DNA of 64,000 bases from positions 2,294,001-2,358,000 of the forward strand of contig NW_026611593.1 in assembly GCF_028502605.1 (NCBI RefSeq), in the 5' to 3' direction. Below the pieces are notes generated by a model, which ran no database searches, was not told the origin of the DNA, and saw only the letters and a program-made list of their open reading frames with translations. Position numbers and translations under genes: made by a program. Shown piece after piece: positions 1 to 12,119 of the stretch. Each line of letters starts with the position of its first letter. Position 1 is the first letter of the stretch. The stretch is from Trichoderma breve. Its lineage: Eukaryota > Ascomycota > Sordariomycetes > Hypocreales > Hypocreaceae.

Positions 1-634
1 GGCCTATACCTACGACATTGAAGCTGGTAGAAGAGAAGGACATGAAGGTCGACGGCGCGGTACCAAAGGACAAAGAGGGCCGCTTGTGGCTATTCCGACA
101 GTTGGCGAGTTACTTTACCATGGTGCTCACGGAGTACGAAAAGGCAATGGAGGAAGAGAAGCGGGAAACGAGCGCCAGCAAAATGGCCTACAGCGCCATG
201 GTTCAAACCCGCGAAAACATGAAGCCCGTAAGACCCCCTCCTCCCATTCTCACCACTCAAAATCCGTCTGTAAAAGAGGAAAGAAAAGCAAAGGCTAACC
301 TACCACACAGCTCTTCCGCAAGTTCGAATCCGGCGACCTCGACGACTCCCTCCTCCAGCCCATCATCGAAATCGTCCAGGCCCTCCAGGAGCGCCGCTAC
401 GTCGACGCAAACGACGGCTACCTACGCCTCAGCATCGGCAAGGCCGCCTGGCCCATCGGCGTCACCATGGTCGGTATCCACGAGCGTAGCGCCCGCGAGA
501 AGCTGCACGACGGCGAAAAGGGCCATGTCATGGGTGATGAGGCCACGCGCAAGTACCTGCAGAGCATCAAGCGCTGCTTGACGTTTGCGCAGGTGCGGTG
601 GCCGCCGCAGGACCTGAGGCAATTGATGGGATGA
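1..634 (+). CDS. prp18: pre-mRNA splicing factor Prp18, 3' part (5' end outside window)
   Basis: Prp18 is a U5 snRNP-associated factor that acts in the second catalytic step of pre-mRNA splicing in the nucleus. The reading frame is already open at the window edge, so the N terminus is missing. Two exons are visible, 1-227 and 311-634, joined across an 83-bp GT-AG intron in phase 0. The second exon encodes the conserved C-terminal Prp18 domain, including the segment WPIGVTMVGIHERSAREK and then HVMGDEATRKYLQSIKR, which match the helical core I know from yeast and human Prp18. The final residues LRQLMG end at a TGA at 632-634. It is convergent with the CSN1 gene downstream. The identification rests on motif recall and is strong; the product looks intact as far as it can be seen. 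Confidence 0.9.
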
Positions 635-1306
635 TTTTGATGAGGCGGAGCATGCTGAATGCAAGGGAGAAGAGGATAAAGGGCGGATGGTTCACAGTAC
701 AGCTATTACAAGATGCTGGAATATTGGTGCCTACATAGTGTGATATGATACCCCGTCTTGATTGGACAAGGCAAGACAGTAAACCAGAATGCATATACGA
801 GGTGTCTCTCTATTGAACAACACCGGGCAGCTTGTGCCGAGTCCTCATCATCGACTAACAACCTGACCAATGAGAAGGCAAGATATTGACTGGATCATAA
901 AGGCAAGATTGAAAGCAAGCGATAAAAGAGTAATAATGCCTCTACCAGTTGTAGTTGGGGGCTGCTGAATACGAAAAAAGACACGAAAATCCCCTATTCT
1001 CCTTGCGCCTCCCTCTCTAATGAACAATCATGTGTAACGTTCAAGTCTCCAAGCATTTGCCGTCATAACCGTGGCCCCCTCATTTCGAGAAACGGTCCAC
1101 GTAGGCCATCCGCAGAGCGGATCAAATCTCGGTTTCAGTTGTGTCGCTCACTGCGGCTGACCGATAAATCTCATTCGTAGTCATAGTAGCGTGCTCTCGC
1201 CCTCTCCAATAGACTTGCTCGACGATTTTGACGATCCTTGAGAATTAGATCGAGTTCGAGGCGGACTGTGCTGGCACTGAGCCCTGGGTTTTCCTTGGGG
1301 CCTCTT
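635..1306. other. convergent 3' intergenic region, with a possible extra CSN1 3' exon
   Basis: This 672-bp stretch separates the stop codons of Prp18 and CSN1. I see no independent gene. On the minus strand, an open frame running from inside the last CSN1 exon to a stop at 1171 ends in a charged helix-like peptide (key part LILKDRQNRRASLLERAR). That could be an alternative CSN1 C terminus reached by splicing. The rest is ordinary A/T-containing flank. Confidence 0.4.
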
Positions 1307-2966
1307 CTAAGACTCCTGAACCCGCTCAGCGCCTTGGCTGGGCAACTGAGTAATATCTTCGTACCAAGCCTCTTCGACCTCGGGCCCTCCAACGCCGCCT
1401 CCAACGCCGCCTCCCGGCTGCTTTTTGGCGCTGCTGACCTCGAGACCTGCAACAATCAGATTCACGCGCCGTAACCGCTCCTTGGCCTCTTGCTCGTATT
1501 TCTTCGCCACAGCAAGTGCATTTGTCTGCACGACTAGTCGTGGGTCGGGAGAAACGGCTACGAGAAGCTATGTGGGATGTAAGCAACACTGAATTTCATA
1601 GTGGGAAAGTGGAAGCGAAAGGGAGAGAGAATACCTTGCTCTTAGCATCTATTCGAGCCCTCAGCGAGCCATCACGAATCATCCTGATGAGCTCCAGCTC
1701 CACGGACTGGTTAGGTGTACCAAACGCAGCGTCCAAGCTGTCTAGTGTGACGCATGAAAAGGGAATAAAGTATTGAACGATGCACTTTTCGCGAATTCGG
1801 GAGTAGATGGTGGGAATATGTGGCTGCAGGTAGATGTCTAGGAGATAGTCGGCCTTCACAGACTCTAAGATGGTTAGGCAGTTAGAGTAGCGGCCGTTAA
1901 CAAACAAACTAATCGCCTTTCGAATGTGCGGCTCATGCTCCAGAAACATCCTGAATGATTGGTTATCCAGTATGCGAGCTTGTAGAGCCTTTCTGTCCAT
2001 GGTTGCCAGGGCCAAAAGGCCGCCGTAGATGGCAACATCGTTGGGACTGGCAACTGTGTTGTACTCTGTTGGGGATACATTGGGATTGGTGTGAAGAAGA
2101 GTATTAGCCGCATCATAATAGTTACCAAGTCCCATCAGAGCAACTCCGGATGCCACTTTGGTGTAGGCCTGCTGCGCCTGCTCATCATCTCCAGTTTGAA
2201 TGTTGGCAATCTTGCCAACATTACTCAACACGGTGGCCCAGTCATGGCGCTGGAAAGCGACGCTAGCCAAGTGCATGCCGCAGTCGAAGATGTGTTTGGT
2301 CGTGCTCACGTCGTGGCGCATCTTGTTATATGCGTCTGTGGCCTCGGTGAGCTTGCCTATGCTCTCGAAATGCTTGCCAAGATCCTCATTGCCCATCTAA
2401 ATACAAGCGGTGAGTTAGCACTATCACGGCGTCTCTGAACAATGGAGTGAAGCCTACCCGAATGCTCTCCTTAATGAGATTGTTTCTATACCCCTTAAGT
2501 TCTGTCTCTAGGCGAGTCGTTTCGGTTCTGTTGGCTAGCTCGGTGCTCTCGATCCATTCGTCGTCCCTCTTTGCCTCAGGCTCATCCGGAGCGACGGAAC
2601 GGAGCAGCTGCCAGGCATCTTTATACCGAGTGACATCTGAGCCACTCTTTGCCTCGGCGACGGCAGCCTTGAGAGCTTCAACACGTAGGGGCACGCAGCA
2701 TCGGCCGATGAGGATCAAGCGTTCGTACCGTGTTCTGCCTATGATGACGACAACAAGAGGCAGGGTTAGCATCTAGGATCCCGCCGACATCACTGTATGG
2801 TAGAGTGCCAGACAAGCTTAAGAGGACATGGGGCCATCGTACCGACATAATTCTGAATATAGAGATCGATATCAAGCTTGGGCAGCTCTAGATTGAGGCT
2901 CAAGGTCAGCTCCTCCAAGCAGGCATCATGTGGGGCAAGGTCTTGATCTACCGGAGACGATGACAT
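1307..2966 (-). CDS. csn1: COP9 signalosome subunit 1 (PCI domain)
   Basis: Csn1 is a scaffold subunit of the COP9 signalosome, the complex that removes Nedd8 from cullins and so controls SCF-type ubiquitin ligases. I read four exons on the minus strand: 2966-2843, 2738-2458, 2396-1635 and 1566/1567-1307, with introns of 104, 61 and 67 bp, giving about 475 residues, the usual CSN1 length. The RPN7-like region begins with LDIDLYIQNYVGRTRYERL. The PCI domain carries KCIVQYFIPFSCVTLDSL followed by ELELIRMIRDGSLRARID, both typical of CSN1. The start at 2966 is the first ATG in frame; an upstream open frame rich in Ala/Pro/Gln could mean a longer N terminus joined by another intron. The C terminus could also differ by splicing into 1171-1300. 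The family call is firm and the two ends are less so. Confidence 0.88.
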
Positions 2967-5900
2967 CTGGAGTTTTTGCGTATGCCTGAGCTTCCGAGCC
3001 CGGCTGCGTGGAAGCGGGAGCAGCCATGGGGAAAGCAGCGTGATAAATGCTGTTTTGATAGGGAACGATTTGCTGTTCCGGCGAGGCTGCGGTATTGAAG
3101 GCTCTCCTGCACGTGCCTCAGCCTTCTGATGATGGAGGGGCGTTCATTGTGGGAAAGTGCTTGGCCATAGGCGTTTTGACGGGTTTGGCGGGGTTGGAGC
3201 TCTGAATAGGTGGTGGCCACAGGTACAAGGCCACTACAGAGGCATGCTTGCTAATACGTGCATTTCGAAGGTATAGCGCATGTACGCATTGCTTTGCACA
3301 ACCAAATCAATTAGAATAATCCGCCACACCTTAATAAGTACTACAGGCAAACAGAAACATTTGAAATGTCATGAGAAGAATTCATTCACTTTGCCTGCTT
3401 CTGCATTTACTACTGATAGTAGTAATGCTTGGGAGCATTGAATAAGCAATGAATCTACGGCGAAGGCTAGTGCTAGTACCGAGTAGTACAAGTTGGCGCA
3501 TCTCTTCCTCGATTCCTCTTAGCCAAGCATCTCAGCTATACTCGCTGCAACTCTCTCCACCATCTATCAAGGTGGCAGTATCAAGGCCTGGATATAGTAA
3601 TGCCCTCACTCTAGGAAAGCTCTATAGCCAATAATTCTTCAAGAGGTAAACAGTGCAAAAGAAACTACGCCAAGCTCTTGACGAGATCAAATACGTAATC
3701 GCAAGACCTTCCCGAGTCGGCACTGGCCCCCTTTGTCCAGATCAACTAGTTTGCCGTCTTCCGATATACTCTGTGGCTTAGACCTCAATAAACCAGCCGG
3801 CGCAAGGGGGTTAGACAGGCACAGGCCCTCTCAGCTCAACTACAGTAAGGGGCTATTTTACAGGATGGCAGGGCAGGTGACGGATCGTGCGTTGTTCGAC
3901 GCCGTTTGTACGAGGCCAAGTATTGTAATCCAGCATGCGGGGGAGAAGAGCGGCAGCTCCGAGTCAGAGTCGCAACGCAACGGCCCATGCATACGATGTC
4001 AGTAGGCAGCAATGTATTGTAGGATAAGAAAGACGCATCTCGTGGCGGTGTTTCGTCACGGAAATCGACAACCGGCCCATGGACAGGCAATCTGCCAGAA
4101 AATGCAGATCAGACGTCCACTAAATCGCGGGCGTGTGCATTTCGGAGGTGAGCCGAAGCCGAAGCCTCTCGTCATCCTGTCACGGAGAAGTCTCGGGGTT
4201 AGAAGCTTGGCTCGGCCACGAGCGGGAACAAGCTTGACCGAAAAGCTTACCTCTGGAATACAGTGCCGGGTCTACGAGTACATTCCAGAGAAGGTCGTGG
4301 AAAGAGGATCGCCGGCTGGATTCGGATCGCCATGCCGCGCTGTCACTCGATAGGGTTGTCTGTGATGACTTCTGGCGCCCGCTACGATAACGATTGCGAC
4401 GGTAAAAGCACTCGAAACATGTGTGTGGCACGAGGCTTCTGGCACTAACAGCCAGTTGGATTGATGGTTGGTGTTGGATGGGTGTAATACTGTATAGTAA
4501 AGAGATAATCCATCAATGAGATGAGGATTGGTTATCACGTTTTATCATCTACTTGCTATTGGGACGTTGCTAGATGGTGCTGGCTTTTGCACTGAGTGGG
4601 TGTTCGGTTAATTCGGTAAATAGAGGCATGAAATCAAGATCAACGGGCGTCAAGTGCTGTAGGTACAACAATGGACGGCATAGTCAATCAGTGTTGTTGA
4701 GCAAGTAAAAACACAAACACAAACAAAAATGTCCTCTTTTTCAGGGCGCAACACAGTTTCTTTGTGATATGGCCTGAATTACTGTCAGCATCCCCTACTC
4801 TGTACTTTGTACCTACTAAGGTCCCTTCAATCTTAGCAGGCGTCTCCCGATTCCAGCCTTGTGGGTTATCCTGGCTTTATCGGCAATCTCGTTCCCACGG
4901 CGAAAAGCTTGGCATAGGCAAGGTGATGTAATGCCGCCGTGGCTTGAAGACACCGTACCGGGACAGGCCTAAGACCACCGAAGAAGCCGGAGGGTCTTTA
5001 GAACAAAATGAGAAAAAAATATTTCAAGAGAGAAATCCAAGGGGAAAACAGGAAAAAAACAGGGCAGAAAGAGAGAAATGAAGCTGCATCTTGGTGACTC
5101 GTGACCAGGGCCAGGATTGGCGAGTTCTGGCTGCCGAATGTCGCTACAGTATGGTGCATGTCGCACAAGGAACATGGGACAACGATTCATTTGCCTACAT
5201 GCAGTGCAGTGTACGAGTACAGTGCCAGCAACGCCCGCCACGGCGCGCAATACGTGTACCTCAAGCCTTGCGCATCAATAGGGTGCTCGACTTTAAATCA
5301 AGGTTATCTCGAGTTCATCCCCGCCAATCTACTACCGGGCTCACCTTTAAAGTTGCGGTTTTTGTGGTGGGCGATGACAGGAAAATAAAAAAGAAGCATG
5401 TCACCAAGGTTAGGCATTGCAGGACTGCAAAAGTCTAAACCGCGGCACCCCATGAACTGGACTCACCGAAACAACGGCTGCAGAAGGGGATGGCACACAC
5501 CTGCTGTGCATGCGAGGGCGAGTTAATTTAGAATACTGCTCACCCGCATGCGCTACAGATACAGCTAACCCAACAACCACAACCACAAGCAGGCAGCCAG
5601 ATGATCCATTTGATGCTACTTGGACGGGACCTGGACCTGGTTGGACCTGGACTTTTTGTCGCTGCTGCGGGTAGCGCGTACTTGTACCTGCGGCGCTTGT
5701 ACTCCGTATGCCCGCAACAGCCGCAGGTCGTATCATTTCCCGTTTCCCGTCTCCATAATTTGACCCAAAGCTGCAGAACGGCTCTTGGGGAGAGCGGGAA
5801 TAAAGCGGACGTTGGCGCAATGGTGGACCAGCACATTCCATCATTTGCCAGGTCTAGAAAGGCCAGTGTTACGTTGAAGTTGCCGGGCACTCGTTGAGGT

Positions 5901-8894
5901 GGTCGCAGTAACGTATACTTGAGTATATTGGTTGCGTGAACAGCCAGAGTAACTCCAGGTCGAAACGAGCGGGAAATGATGGATATGAAGTAAATATCTG
6001 TTTAATTTGCCTGCTGGAGTCTTATTCTCTCCTTATCGCCCTCAATATCGTCACCTCCAATGGACGATAATACTGGGCTAAACTACCCAAAATCGAGGTC
6101 TAACTCGCTGTCAACGATAACGCCGACCGACATCTTTCGCGCACTGGGTGCTCGGCCCTTCCGATTCTCAAGATAAACTACACAGACTGGCGGCGGGCTG
6201 ATGACCTCCTCGATGATGCAGCTAGTCCTGCACCTAGCACTAAGCATTTCCCAACTGCAGTGCGTGTCCAAAGTCAAAACGGCGAGAGACACACCAATGA
6301 CAGCCGCGGGAGGCGTTTATCGCATCATTTCCGTAGCACTGAGACATGCCTCTCACCCAATGCTTTGGCTCTGACTTACCTAGTACGAGCACTGCTAGTA
6401 ATTTGCAGTAGGTAATCCATTCTTGATCGATTCTGATCTGCCCGTAGCGTTGACGGGTTGCTGGGACCAGAATCCCGCAATTCAAACGGAACTGAATTGA
6501 AGCTTATCTAGCCAAGCCCAAATCTCGCCGGCACTGTAGCCATCTCAATGTCGCAACGAACCTTTGAAAGCTTCTTTTCGCCCTTCTACCGCCATCCCAC
6601 CCCCCCATTGTGTCTTGCCCTGCCAGCCAAGCTTTTCAGCCAAGCCTTCCAGCTTCATTTCGGAGCCATCAATCCACATGCCGAGTGGCAGTTGAGGCGC
6701 TGGGATGCCATGTGGCAGTGGAGAGGTCGGATTTGCTAGTCAAACACTGCCATTTGCCCCCCCATAAGACACAGCAAGATTGAAGCAGAAATTCGAGCCC
6801 ATTCCTAGGTATCGCCGAAATGCAAATGCCCGGGCTGGCTTGCAGTTTATCACGCGGCAGTAATTCTGGCGCCGCCTCTAGTCCAGCGGTGGAGTTTCCT
6901 GCGCGATGTGGACCTGCTCAGTTGTGTTTTTAGCCCCCGACGCCATCAAGAGCTCAATTCGCTGTCATGGATGGATCAATCGATGCTGAATTCTTTTTTC
7001 AAGTCCCTCCAGCCCGCTGAACGGGGCGGACATCCGCTGAAAGCCTCGCCGGGCACTTCCCGTGCTCTTGGGCGTCTGCGAAGATTGTCGTACGAGGATT
7101 CGTTCATCCTCCTTGGCCAGTTGGGTCTCGGTGGTGTGCCGAGTGCCTTGCAACCAGCTGAACCATCTAACACCAGAACATGTTAGTATCGCAGGGCCTG
7201 CCTGTGCTAAGGCAGCCAAAGTCTGGACTCTCGATTCATGCAGTCTGACGGCATTGCGATGCTGGCGCTCTGGACGCATGAATCTGGCACTGCGCGGCGT
7301 TTTGTATGCACTCCGTACAGGTACATCTGCAGAATGCTGTCGGCAGTGGACCTCCTAGACAAGATGGAAGGTCGCGGGCAAACCGGCACTCTGCAGCATG
7401 CTTGCGCCTGTACTGGGCACCTGAAGGTACACGTACTCGTACAGGCATTCGTGTCGCCAGATGCACGCAGAGCATCATACAAAAACCCAAAGAGTTGAGT
7501 ATATATACATTTGAGCTCAGTATATTGGTATGAGGATTGAGGTTCCTATACCTGTGAATTTCGTATTTTTGGATGCATCTATTCCATTCCATTCGATCAA
7601 TGCTTCTCACTGCCTTGCTTTCGCTCAGACACCTCCTGCTAGCCAACGGTCGTCAAGTAAGACAGCCTGGCAAGACATTTGGGCGAATTCGCATGAGGTA
7701 TGTCTCTGTCAAGTGTCAAACTCATGCTAAAAACCAAATCAAACGGCTTACAAAGAATTGATCTCAAGCAGGAAACCTTGAGCGACGAGGTTGTGGAGCG
7801 CTGCATCTCTCTGTGCCTCACAAAGCGCCGTGTTATCCTTCTCCCTACATGTGCCAAACGTACTCACCAGACGTAGTGCAATTGCACTGTTTCTCACCCC
7901 AATGCTTCTAGGTTCATTGAAAAAAGCACGGCCTCGTACTCCGGGCCCAGCTCCGAATACAGACACAACCAGAACCCCCTGGCCTTTTGCATCCCCACAC
8001 GCGTCAATGGAGTTGTGGTGTTGCTGCCCGGGATGGCTTTCCATCTTCCCACCGTGCAAACTGCAGCCCACGCACGGCCCGAACCAACCAGACGCCAAAC
8101 CCGGCCCCAAGCGGCTCTCGGTGGGATTCGCGGGCTGCGTAATGCTAGCCGCACGGCCGCTCCACCGCAAAGCTGCAGCCCCAGTGTCTTCAGCGGGCCA
8201 GCCACTGTAGAACAGTGCTAGAGGCGCCTCCCACAGGCTCTCAGGCAATTTATCCCAGCCCAGCCACGGCGCCCTCTCGCTTGCTGTACTTGCGTCGGCA
8301 GTACTTGTACCGCCCTCTGGTTACAGTGCGGATTGGCCCCCAGTTCCCCCCAGCACAGGCTCTGGCTCTGGCTGACTCCCACTCGCTGGACTGCTGTGGA
8401 CTTTGCAGCGCCTGAACGGCCTCTCCCTTCTGTTCCTGTCTTTTATTTCTTTCCCTCGTCCTCGCGCCATAATCTCGACGACACTCCCGCCAAATCCTCC
8501 CCATCTCGCTCCGGACACGGGAGAGACTGCGCTGTCCATCTGATGGCCTAGATTGGCAGACGCCGGGGCAATTGGCACGTACGCTGCCACCGACTTTGCA
8601 TCCCCGGGGTCCTGTCCTGTCTCTCCAAATCCAAAGGCCTCTTCTCCATCGCACACGAAGCATCGAGCCAGAGCATCCAGCCCCGCCCAGATCCCAGCCC
8701 GAGTACGTGAATGAGCGGCCAAGACGGGACAAATATCGAGGTTGCGCTGCATCTGTTCTGACCTGCCCACGCTGCTACAGTACACCCTCAATCACATACG
8801 GATCGGCCCTGCGAATCAGCCCTGCGACTAATAATAGCCCTGTGAATCGGCCCCTGCTGAACCGCCATCTGAGAACAAAAAACTATAAATAAAA
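2967..8894. other. about 5.9 kb intergenic region upstream of the Zn2Cys6 regulator
   Basis: No recognisable protein, tRNA or rRNA gene was found on either strand. All open frames here (longest about 166 codons, 7748-8248 minus, overlapping a 139-codon frame on plus) lack domain signatures and look like chance frames in GC-rich DNA. Many short GTAC/TGTAC-type palindromes occur, for example around 5640-5710 and 7300-7450. A large upstream region is common for fungal regulatory genes, so long promoter, untranslated leader or noncoding RNA are all possible; nothing here decides between them. Confidence 0.4.
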
Positions 8895-11800
8895 ATGTCC
8901 GACGACGAGGCCATCACCGTCGGGTCGCAGCCCGCCGGCGACTGGTCTATCCACGATGCTGGATCGCCGGCGGACAGCGTCAAGTCGGACGCTGAAGACG
9001 ACGACAAGGCGGGCGATGCCGAATCGGCACCGTCGCAACCCATCCAGAAGCGACGTCGAGTCACCCGCGCCTGCGACGAGTGCCGCCGCAAGAAGATCAA
9101 ATGTGACGGCAAGCAGCCTTGCACGCACTGCTCCGTCTACAGTTATGGTGCGTATCATGATTTGGCGACGGTCCGTCCTTGGATATTGCTGTTATTTCGG
9201 CTTTACTATGTTGAACGATCCTTCGCTCCACCTGTCCCATCCCGCCTGGATCGGTCCCATCTCACTGCCTTGAGCACCGTTGCTGACCTTTTGTTGCGCA
9301 GAATGCACATATGATAAGCCATCAAACAGGAGGAGGAATCCCGCGCCGCAGTATATCGAGGCCCTGGAAAGTCGTCTTCAGCGCGCCGAGTCGCTGCTGC
9401 GAAAATTCGTCCCCGATATCGACTTGGCCGACCCAAATCTTGACCCTGCCATCCAGCAAGAGTTTCACAACCGAGAACGAGCGCGTGCTGAGGTTGCTAA
9501 GCTGCGGACTAATCATCCCGCTGAGCCTGATCCTAATGACACTCAGCTCACCTCCATGATCGACTCCATCGGCCAGCTGGATCTTGACGACAAGGGCGGC
9601 TGGGATTTCTACGGCATCTCGTCTGGCGCCGTTTTCCTGCGGCGCATGAAGGAGAATTTTCGCGGCATGCTAGGCCCTGTTGGCAAAGGACCGTTTCTAC
9701 CACGCCCATCTGATCGAACCGCGGGTCTCTTGAACTTTGACACGCCGCCCGTTGGCTCGCCCTTCTCTACCATCTCCAACTACCCCGAGCTGCCCCCCAA
9801 GGACGTCGCTCGGAAACTCTGCTACTATTCTCTGAGTTGCGCCACGTGCCTTGTCCGTATCGTTCACGTCCCTAGTTTTTACGAAAAGTTTGACTACATC
9901 TATGAACGACAACATGAGCCGATGAGCCCAGATGACACCCAGTTCCTCGCCCTTTTTTATGCCGTCTTAGCGTTGGGCTGCATGTATAGTAATCTTGACG
10001 ACTCTAGTTCCGGCGGCATGACTTATCGATTTGCCATTGATGAAGGGTAAGTTGGGATTGTCACTATGTGATGGTATTGGATGAAATTAGCTAACGCAAC
10101 GGCTGCAGAGTCAAATACTACAAGATAGCAAGATCTCTGCTGCGTGATGTTACCGAGTGTCGAAGCCTTGTTTCCATCCAGACACTTGTTTTCATAATCC
10201 TTTTCCTTCAATCCACTGCCAACCTCAACACCTGCTACTCATTTGTAGGAATTGCTCTTCGATCAGCCTTGCGAATGGGTCTTCACCGCCACCTGCAGCA
10301 CGAGCGAATAGGAAACATCGAGCAGCAAGTTCGGCGGCGGGTTTTCTATGTCATACGGCAGATGGATATTTACGTATCCACCATGCTCGGATTCCCCCTG
10401 CTTCTAAACAGCGACGACGTCGACCAACAGTATCCCATTGAAGTTGACGATGAGTTTATAAGACCTGAAGGCATTCTTCAACCAGCACCGGGAACGGCCT
10501 CATTCTTCCAAGCATTCAATGCCCACTCCCGATTGATGGATATTTTGGGCAAAATCACAAAGTACATTTATCCGACAAAGGGCGTTGGGCAAACGGTCAT
10601 GAGGGGGGACAAACCATCATCTACATATCTCATCAGCTATAGCAAGATTAAGGAGATTGAGACGGATCTACACAACTGGTTCGAGAGACTTCCAGAGGCA
10701 TGGCGGCCGAGCCCTGACGGCCCCATTGAAGTAGTTCGGTAAGTCGCCTTCTGACATGTCTCAAGAAACCCCGCTGACAGTCCCGTAACAGTGTGCGACA
10801 TCTGCTGCGTTTTGCCTACGCGCATGTGCAGCTTGTCTTGTACCGACCATTTCTGCATTACGTTTCTCCTCGACTCAGCCAAGGCAACAGGATTGATGAG
10901 CTGTCGTATGCCTGCGCGGCGGCCGCCATCAGCGTGTCCCGTAACATCGTCCACATTGGCCTGGAGATCCGAAAGCAGCGCGTCCTTAGCGGCCCCTACT
11001 GGTTCATGCTCTACACTGAGTTCTTCTCCGTGCTCTCGCTGGTATTTTATGCCATCGAGAACCCCGAGAAGCCTGGATCGGCAGAGGTATTGGCTGATGC
11101 GCGCGCTGGGAGACAGATGATTGCCGATCTGGCCGAGAAGAGCCTCTCTGCTGAGAGGGTCACTCATACTCTCAAGGTAGGAACAGGCCTGGTATCCCTT
11201 TGACTATTATACTATTGTTGCTGACATGTTTTTGAAGGTTTTGTTTGATCAACTACCAGAACGGTTTGATCCGCCTCAACCTCGCCCATCGTCCACGAAG
11301 AAGAGGACGGCCCCGGGCGTTAAAGCACCAAACAACCCTGGCATCTCTGTAGGCATGTCTCTTCACAGACCAGGCGACATCAGAGGCGGCGGTATGTCTT
11401 TATATGGCACCTCCACTTCTAGGGGCTCCATGGACAGCAGTTTCGCGCAGTCATTAGACCATAGTGGATATCCTGAGCCCTCGTTCACCAGCAGCCTGAA
11501 CGACGTGATGCCGATGGACTTGTCATCACGAGCAACGCCTGACTCCACGAGCACCGCCGAGAGTGTACACCGGCACCCATACCAGCAACATCCTCTTAGC
11601 GGGCATCTCGGCCACAGCCACCCGGTTCACAAACTCGACTCGTTAATGTTTCCTTCGGACGATCCATTCGCTTACCCGAACCAGCCGATGATGGAACTGG
11701 GATTCTCAGGTAAAACCGATGTGCCAGCCGTGTCGATGCCTCATCAACCTCAGGACTCGGGATTCTTCTTCCCCGCCTCGCTGGATGAGATGGGAGATCA

Positions 11801-12119
11801 GTTTATGGGACAACCTCCGCCGTACATGATGCCACAACAGCAACAGCAGCCGCCGCCACAACAACAGAACCCTATGGCGATGAACATGTCGGCCAACATG
11901 TATGACCCTAACGCTATGATGGGGATTCACCAGCAACCGCCGCCACAGCAGGCTCAGCCAGCGCCGCAACGACGACCCGGCGGGCTATCTCTTCGACGAG
12001 CAATACGGGGCGAGAGGCACCAGGAGCGGCAGATAGAGCAAATGTTTACGGATCACGGCATGCAGCCGGACTGGGGGAGTTTCTTTGGTTCTGGCAGGGG
12101 CGGATTTCAGGGAATGTGA
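8895..12119 (+). CDS. Gal4-type Zn2Cys6 transcription factor with fungal_trans domain (possibly CLR-1/ClrA class)
   Basis: Predicted nuclear DNA-binding activator of about 964 residues from five exons: 8895-9147, 9302-10046, 10109-10738, 10792-11176 and 11238-12119. The zinc cluster has cysteines at residues 60, 63, 70, 76, 79 and 86 (CX2CX6CX5CX2CX6C) after a basic KRRRVTR stretch; the first intron falls just before the last cysteine, so that splice is needed for zinc binding. A linker and heptad-like region ([20 protein letters not shown]) follows, then a fungal_trans middle homology region in exons 2-4 including [12 protein letters not shown]. The C-terminal third is Ser/Pro/Gln/Met-rich with a Q/P tract near 11830-11960, typical of activation regions. 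The linker reminds me of the cellulose regulator CLR-1/ClrA, but I cannot confirm orthology without alignment. It has its own large upstream region. Confidence 0.82.

Noticed and set aside
7748..8791. Overlapping frames of 139-166 codons on both strands
   Set aside because: Mutually overlapping, no domain and no start context; typical of GC-rich intergenic sequence.
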